NCBI RefSeq assembly: GCF_014762705.1
Contig: NZ_JABURL010000029.1
Coordinates: 1-39,379, forward strand
Origin: Cyclobacterium sp.
GTDB lineage: Bacteria > Bacteroidota > Bacteroidia > Cytophagales > Cyclobacteriaceae
Direction of reading: 5' to 3'
DNA: 39,379 bases
This document shows, in pieces, positions 34,915 to 39,379 of the stretch. A model generated the notes under the pieces. That model ran no database searches. It was not told the origin of the DNA and was given only the letters and a program-made list of their open reading frames with translations. The position numbers and the translations under genes were made by a program. Every line of letters begins with the position of its first letter. Positions within the stretch are counted from its first letter, which is position 1.

Positions 34915-36300
34915 ATGGCAAAAAAAATGATATTAGCTTTTATGTTATTTTTATTTCTGGCCGGAAATAAAAATATTTTAGCGCAATCTGCTACTTATGA
35001 AGCTCAAATCAAACATGAAAACCAAGAGGTGGCCTGGATGATCGACCATTTATTTTCCATCACAGAAGTCATGGTTACTGATGTGGCCACACCCCCGGGG
35101 GCTGCCAGATTTTACAGTTATTCTCTTCTGGCTGCCTATTTGGTTTTTCATAAACACAATAACATTGACCAGGACCCACTCTTGAAAAACCTGGAAACAC
35201 CTTTGCCTTATCCCTTGCCAAAACCAGCTTTAGACAACGTTTCTCTTAACGAATCTTTCTCAGCAATGTATGCCATGCTGGAAGTAGGAAAACAATTGAT
35301 GCCCTCTGGCAAAAACCTGAAAAAATCACAGGAAAAACTTATTGAACAATTTGTAAAAAATAAATTCCTTAAGAAAAAGGCCCTGCCAGCAAATATCCGG
35401 TATGCCGAAGAGCTCGCAGCACTGGTTTTACAATATGCCAAAGGGGATGGCTACGCTTATCTGAGCACCATGAAGCGGTATAGCCCATCTGCCGGTGGGG
35501 GGAAATGGTATCCCACACCACCTGCGTACATGCCTGCTATTGATCCCGAATGGAGAACCATCAGGCCATATTTCATAAAAGATGCTTCAGCTTTCAGCCC
35601 CAAGCCACCTGCTGAGTTTTCAATGGAAGAAGGCAGTTCATTTCACCAACAGGTACATGAGGTGTATTCGGTCACCAATGCCTTATCGGAAGAACAGCGG
35701 TTGATCGCCAATTTTTGGGATTGTAACCCTTTTAATGTTTCTTATAGTGGCCATATGGCCATTGGACTTAAGAAAATCTCTCCCGGAGGACATTGGATGG
35801 GAATCACCGGTATTGCTGCACAAAAAGCCAGGCTCAACCTCAAAAATAGCATCTACATCCACACTCTCGTCGCTATGGGGCTTCATGATGCATTTATCAG
35901 TTGCTGGGATGAAAAATACAGAAGTGACCGCATCAGACCCATTACTGTGATCAATGAATACATAGACCAAAGCTGGAGGCCCATCCTCCAAACCCCACCC
36001 TTCCCGGAATATACCAGTGGTCATAGTGTTATTTCCAAGACCAGTGCCATAATCCTTACTTCATTTTTTGGTGATAACTTTAATTTTATAGATACCTCCG
36101 AAGTTTTTTTTGGTCTCCCGGAACGTTCCTTTGATTCATTCCTGCAGGCTTCGGATGAGGCCGCCATTTCCAGATTGTATGGGGGCATTCATTTCAGGGA
36201 TGCCATTGAAGTAGGTATGGAGCAGGGAGAAGCAATAGCCCACTACATTCTGAACAAAGTCGATCTACCCAAAGATATACTGCTTACTGCAGATCAGTAA
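34915..36300 (+). CDS. Secreted vanadium-dependent haloperoxidase/PAP2 family protein
   Basis: A 461-residue exported protein. Residues 1-24 form a signal peptide (MAKKMILAFMLFLFLAG, cleavage near LAQS). The C-terminal half carries the three PAP2/vanadium sites: KYRSDRIRP near 331-339, EYTSGHSV near 365-372, and SRLYGGIHFRDA near 419-430, including the histidine that would bind vanadate. These proteins may act as haloperoxidases or as acid phosphatases; halide use cannot be predicted here. I choose ATG at 34915 because it gives a clean signal peptide; the frame stays open to a TTG and an ATG 51 and 42 nt upstream. It precedes the flavin oxidase by 79 nt on the same strand. Confidence 0.85.
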   Translation: MAKKMILAFMLFLFLAGNKNILAQSATYEAQIKHENQEVAWMIDHLFSITEVMVTDVATPPGAARFYSYSLLAAYLVFHKHNNIDQDPLLKNLETPLPYPLPKPALDNVSLNESFSAMYAMLEVGKQLMPSGKNLKKSQEKLIEQFVKNKFLKKKALPANIRYAEELAALVLQYAKGDGYAYLSTMKRYSPSAGGGKWYPTPPAYMPAIDPEWRTIRPYFIKDASAFSPKPPAEFSMEEGSSFHQQVHEVYSVTNALSEEQRLIANFWDCNPFNVSYSGHMAIGLKKISPGGHWMGITGIAAQKARLNLKNSIYIHTLVAMGLHDAFISCWDEKYRSDRIRPITVINEYIDQSWRPILQTPPFPEYTSGHSVISKTSAIILTSFFGDNFNFIDTSEVFFGLPERSFDSFLQASDEAAISRLYGGIHFRDAIEVGMEQGEAIAHYILNKVDLPKDILLTADQ

Positions 36301-36379
36301 AATAATCACCATACTTATCCCCTCTTTGGTAATATAAAAGTGTATTTTTTATATATTCAGGAAAAATCATTTTATTCCA

Positions 36380-37738
36380 ATGAAAAGAAGAGATTTCCTT
36401 CAGGCCACCGCCCTTCTGGGTGGAGCCTTGACCCTTCCAGCCAAGGGATACCCTAACATATTACCTGCAAAGAAGCCAAAACATGTGTTGATTATCGGAG
36501 CTGGCTTATCCGGACTTGCTGCCGCCTGCAAACTCAAAAAAGCAGGAATAAAGACTACCATCCTCGAGGCCAGAAACCGGGTGGGTGGTCGGGTATTTTC
36601 ACATCAACCCCTTGATTCCCTAACCATAGAGATGGGAGCCGAATGGGTAGGTACATCCCATAATAGGGTAATCGAACTCTGCGAAGAGTTTGGCCTTGAG
36701 CTTTTCGACAATCGGTTTGAAACAGATCTGATCTACCATGGAAAGCATGAAAGAGTTGGAAATTGGAGCCTATCCCCTGAAATGGAAACTTTTTGGAGCA
36801 ATAAAAAGGCATATTGGGATAAGCTTTCCCCCAAAGAAAAAGAAAAAATGGACCGAGTGGATTGGTGGAGATTCCTGTCCAGAAAAGGGTTTTCTGACAG
36901 GGACATTGACATCAGGGAGCTACTAGACAGCACTGATTTTGGCGAATCGATACGCAAGGTTTCCAGCTTTTGTGCATTGGCAGAATATGCCGAAAGCAGT
37001 GAAAAAAACGAAATGGACCTTAAAATTAAGGGCGGAAATGGCCTGCTTCCCAAAAAAATGGCAGAATCCATTGGCAGCGATTCGATCCTGTTGGGTAGAA
37101 ATGTTTCGCTGGTAGAACAATCCCGTGAAGGGGTGAAGCTGACTTGCAGCAATGGAGAGGTGTATCAGGCCGATCAACTGATTTGCACAGCTCCAACCTA
37201 TATGGTAATGAAGATCAACTGGCAACCTGGTTTGCCAACAGCCATGACCGATGCATTAAATGGTTTGCAATACGCCAGAATCGGGAAATTCCCGGTAGTG
37301 TTTTCTGAACGCTTTTGGGGAAGGGAAAATTTTGACTGTCTAACCGATGGCGTTGGACATTATTTTTACCATGGCACCAAGGACCAACCGGGTCAAAAAG
37401 GCGTACTCGTAGCCTATGCCATTGGCGATAAAGCCGAAGTATTACATGCACAGCCTAAAGAAGTCAGACTAAAACTCATACTAGATTCCCTTCGGCCTGG
37501 TTTTGGAGACCTGAGCCATTTGGTGGCGGGAGAAAGCAGCTATTACTGGGGAAAGGACCAATATTCCTATGGGGCTTATGCCCAATATGGCATAGGTCAA
37601 TGGTTTGATCTGATGCCTGTGCTCAAGAGACCCTTCAAATCTGTATACTTTGCCGGAGAACATTTGGCAGACTGGCAGGGATTTATGGAAGGAGCCATCA
37701 ATTCAGGGGAGGAAGTAGTGGAACAAATGCTTTCCTGA
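36380..37738 (+). CDS. Flavin monoamine oxidase-like FAD-dependent oxidoreductase with Tat signal
   Basis: A 452-residue flavoprotein of the amine oxidase superfamily. The N-terminus KRRDFLQATALLGGA is a Tat leader, so the folded FAD protein should be exported. The dinucleotide fold is LIIGAGLSGLAAAC at 38-50, followed by ILEARNRVGGRV with the GGR motif at 69-71. The C-terminal FAD block is YFAGEHLADWQGFMEGAINSG. The acceptor and amine substrate are not evident. The only neighbour on the same strand is the haloperoxidase-like gene, so a shared redox role is conceivable but unproven. The stop sits 1 nt from the stop of the convergent DUF1349 gene. Confidence 0.9.
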   Translation: MKRRDFLQATALLGGALTLPAKGYPNILPAKKPKHVLIIGAGLSGLAAACKLKKAGIKTTILEARNRVGGRVFSHQPLDSLTIEMGAEWVGTSHNRVIELCEEFGLELFDNRFETDLIYHGKHERVGNWSLSPEMETFWSNKKAYWDKLSPKEKEKMDRVDWWRFLSRKGFSDRDIDIRELLDSTDFGESIRKVSSFCALAEYAESSEKNEMDLKIKGGNGLLPKKMAESIGSDSILLGRNVSLVEQSREGVKLTCSNGEVYQADQLICTAPTYMVMKINWQPGLPTAMTDALNGLQYARIGKFPVVFSERFWGRENFDCLTDGVGHYFYHGTKDQPGQKGVLVAYAIGDKAEVLHAQPKEVRLKLILDSLRPGFGDLSHLVAGESSYYWGKDQYSYGAYAQYGIGQWFDLMPVLKRPFKSVYFAGEHLADWQGFMEGAINSGEEVVEQMLS

Positions 37739-37739
37739 G

Positions 37740-38300
37740 CTAATTTTCCTGAAATTTCAGGGGTTCAAAATCAATTTCAAAACCTTTTCCCTTTGGGGAG
37801 GCGGCCATCGGCCCAAGCTGTAATGAAGCACAGGGAGGAAAAAAAGCCAGACGAAGCAGCTGAAATCGAACACCATCGGTACTAAAGGAAATTTCCACAT
37901 GGTCTTTTCCCCGCTTAGCCTGAATCCAAAAGTTAGCGGGGTTTTCCTGTAAATCCAAAACAGACCAATCGGAAAAATCTCTGGTCACCACAACACTTGC
38001 CTTGGCAATTCCATCTACATACTCAATTCCTGCCTTGATCCAGTTGGCATCATCAAGACGGAGCATAAGGCCTGCCTGATCATAAAGATCCCGGTATTGC
38101 CCTGAAAATTCAAGCTGACAGGTAAATTGTCCCTCCAATTCTCTGTAGAAAAAATGACCGTCATTTTTGACAAAGTCATAATGTGTAATGCGCCAAAAAT
38201 CGCTCTTCCTATCGGTTGTCCACCGAAGCCTGGATTTATTTATCGACCATTCCCGGGGTTCATTCAGCCATTGAAATCCCTCCCAACTATTTTCGGACAT
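37740..38300 (-). CDS. DUF1349 domain protein (concanavalin A-like fold)
   Basis: A 186-residue protein without a signal peptide. DUF1349 features are seen throughout: WTTDRKSDFWRITHYDF near 27-43, YDQAGLMLRLDDANWIKAGIEY near 93-114 (landmarks DQAGLML and WIKAGIE), SVVVTRDFSDWS, and a C-terminal GPMAASPKGKGFEIDF. The fold is a beta-sandwich related to glucanase-like lectins. No catalytic acid pair is obvious, so its role may be carbohydrate or lipid binding. It is a single gene, converging on the flavin oxidase. Two direct repeats lie upstream of its start. Confidence 0.85.
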   Translation of the reverse strand: MSENSWEGFQWLNEPREWSINKSRLRWTTDRKSDFWRITHYDFVKNDGHFFYRELEGQFTCQLEFSGQYRDLYDQAGLMLRLDDANWIKAGIEYVDGIAKASVVVTRDFSDWSVLDLQENPANFWIQAKRGKDHVEISFSTDGVRFQLLRLAFFPPCASLQLGPMAASPKGKGFEIDFEPLKFQEN

Positions 38301-38337
38301 GCTTTTAAATTTAACTATATGAACCTGGTAAAATGCC

Positions 38338-38368
38338 TGAACTTTTGAATAAACAAATGCACTTTTGA
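38338..38368. repeat. Pair of direct repeats upstream of the DUF1349 gene
   Basis: TGAACTTTTGA (38338-38348) and TGCACTTTTGA (38358-38368) differ at one base and start exactly 20 nt apart, two DNA turns. They lie about 40-70 nt upstream of the DUF1349 ATG and could be activator binding sites. Confidence 0.35.
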
Positions 38369-38509
38369 GCCATCTCTATCTCAACGAAAACCGCACATAG
38401 CCACTGCCATACTCGCTTTATCTCCTCGAACAAACTCAAATTATTTCACAAATTCAGCCGTTGAACTGGTGTTATGATGAGTGGTTCATTAAGGGGGCTT
38501 ATTGGTTTT

Positions 38510-39235
38510 TTACTGCCTTGTTAAAGTTACCTCAATTTCCTGGTAGTACAAAACGGTCAACCCTTCAAATCCGGAATCCGTACCTACAATCAGCCATAGG
38601 TTTCCCTCTTCATCGGACAGAACTTCCTGTGGCCGATCCATATTATCGCGGAATATAATCTCGTATACAAAATCATCCCCCGCTATACCAATGGTTCCCA
38701 GACCATACATGTCCTGACCATCCTGGGCCTGATTCCCTTTATCGATATTCATTCTATGGTATGTAGTCTGTGCCTCCTCAACTGGCTCCGGAAGCGGTTC
38801 ATGATTTACCGCACCGGCCTTTAAAAAAACAGAGCCGCCAGGGCTTCCACCTATACCAACAGAATTCTCAGGATAGCTGGAGGCAAGTTTAATGTTAAAA
38901 ACCACCTCATACCTTCCACCGGGCTCCAATCCCGAAATTTCCTTTTTGAGGAACATGAATAAATCATCACTCCGGTTTTGCCCCTGAATTTTTATGGCCT
39001 GACCAGTTTCACCGGTTTCCTCTGGCAAATCAGCCAATTCCACCCCGAGTTCATAACTATCCAATCCATCAACCGGCAAATCAGCAAACCCTCCTGCCCA
39101 ACCCTTCATGCCGGAATCGAAACTGTCTAAAATCACCCTTATATCATCCCCGGGCTGAGTGTCATCTTCTACACAGGCAATAGTTACCGATATTAAGAGC
39201 AGGATTAATCCCATCCGTTCAATTAAGGGCTTCAT
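38510..39235 (-). CDS. Predicted lipoprotein of unknown function
   Basis: A 241-residue protein that I do not recognise. The N-terminus MKPLIERMGLILLLISVTIAC is a lipoprotein signal, with Cys21 as the acylation site and acidic residues after it (VEDDTQPGDD), a pattern often linked to surface export in Bacteroidota. The mature part is rich in Gly, Asp and aromatic residues (DSFDSGMKGWAGGFADLP, then YEVVFNIKLASSYPENSVG, then YYQEIEVTLTRQ) and looks like a beta-sandwich, possibly carbohydrate-binding. The frame extends 16 codons upstream to another ATG at 39283, but the 39235 start gives a proper lipoprotein signal. No operon partner is visible; the window ends 144 bases further on. Confidence 0.7.
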   Translation of the reverse strand: MKPLIERMGLILLLISVTIACVEDDTQPGDDIRVILDSFDSGMKGWAGGFADLPVDGLDSYELGVELADLPEETGETGQAIKIQGQNRSDDLFMFLKKEISGLEPGGRYEVVFNIKLASSYPENSVGIGGSPGGSVFLKAGAVNHEPLPEPVEEAQTTYHRMNIDKGNQAQDGQDMYGLGTIGIAGDDFVYEIIFRDNMDRPQEVLSDEEGNLWLIVGTDSGFEGLTVLYYQEIEVTLTRQ

Positions 39236-39379
39236 AAAATACAACTGCTTTTTTCTGCGTATTAATTTCTCTGTAGGTTTCATCTGTTTATAATTTGATT
39301 TTTAATGGTCAGATGCCGGCATAACGGCAGACAGGGAATCTTTGACGATTAAAATAATCATTGCCCTGTGTGTTTAATG

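Noticed and set aside
37748-37761. 14-bp palindrome CCTGAAATTTCAGG near the convergent flavin oxidase and DUF1349 ends
   Set aside because: It has no T tract on either strand and lies within the DUF1349 coding end; probably chance or a weak structure.

Overview
The window looks like chromosomal core sequence from a member of the Bacteroidota, most likely the Cytophagales (Cyclobacteriaceae-like; the family-level guess is inference from protein character, no search was possible). Supporting signs are a type IX secretion (T9SS) gene pair, an outer-membrane lipid A gene (lpxB), A-rich start regions without clear Shine-Dalgarno motifs, several -7 boxes of the Bacteroidota type (TANNTTTG), and a ROK/NagB/PIG-L sugar module typical of this phylum. 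I found no insertion sequence, phage, CRISPR array or plasmid function.

Layout. 0.1-3.5 kb (minus): a secreted lectin/PKD protein with a type B T9SS sorting domain, translationally coupled to a PorP/SprF protein. 3.7-8.2 kb (minus): rel, a Fur-family regulator, a STAS protein and purA, in that transcriptional order. 8.3-12 kb (plus): a promoter and leader, tRNA-Leu(UAG) with its own terminator, then tig, clpP and clpX, a protein-quality-control cluster whose terminator lies inside the convergent lpxB. 12-16.5 kb (minus): lpxB, a QueD/PTPS-family gene and acnA. 16.6-19.2 kb (minus): an MlaE-MlaF-MlaD lipid-transport operon. 19.2-26.5 kb (minus): AddA-like helicase-nuclease, AddB-like nuclease, and a membrane protein that joins a PAS-like region, a phospho-acceptor helix pair and a receiver domain without a kinase ATPase domain. 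26.7-28 kb: a YdcF-family membrane protein and a CBS-pair protein.

28.1-34.8 kb is the most interesting part. A glycosylasparaginase and cutC run on the minus strand. Facing away from them on the plus strand are a ROK repressor, a NagB deaminase fused to a PIG-L deacetylase-type domain, and a ROK sugar kinase. Together these suggest salvage of GlcNAc from Asn-linked glycan stubs: GlcNAc-Asn cleavage, phosphorylation, deacetylation and deamination. A perfect 11-bp-arm inverted repeat overlaps the likely repressor promoter and is a candidate operator. No nagA is present in the window, so the fused PIG-L domain is a candidate for the missing deacetylase step.

34.9-39.3 kb: a secreted vanadium-haloperoxidase/PAP2-family protein, a Tat-exported flavin amine oxidase-like protein, a DUF1349 protein and an unrecognised lipoprotein. 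Most of the window is ordinary conserved sequence. The items worth following are the fused NagB, the divergent GlcNAc locus, the kinase-less hybrid sensor, the leader of tRNA-Leu and several palindromes in gene starts.
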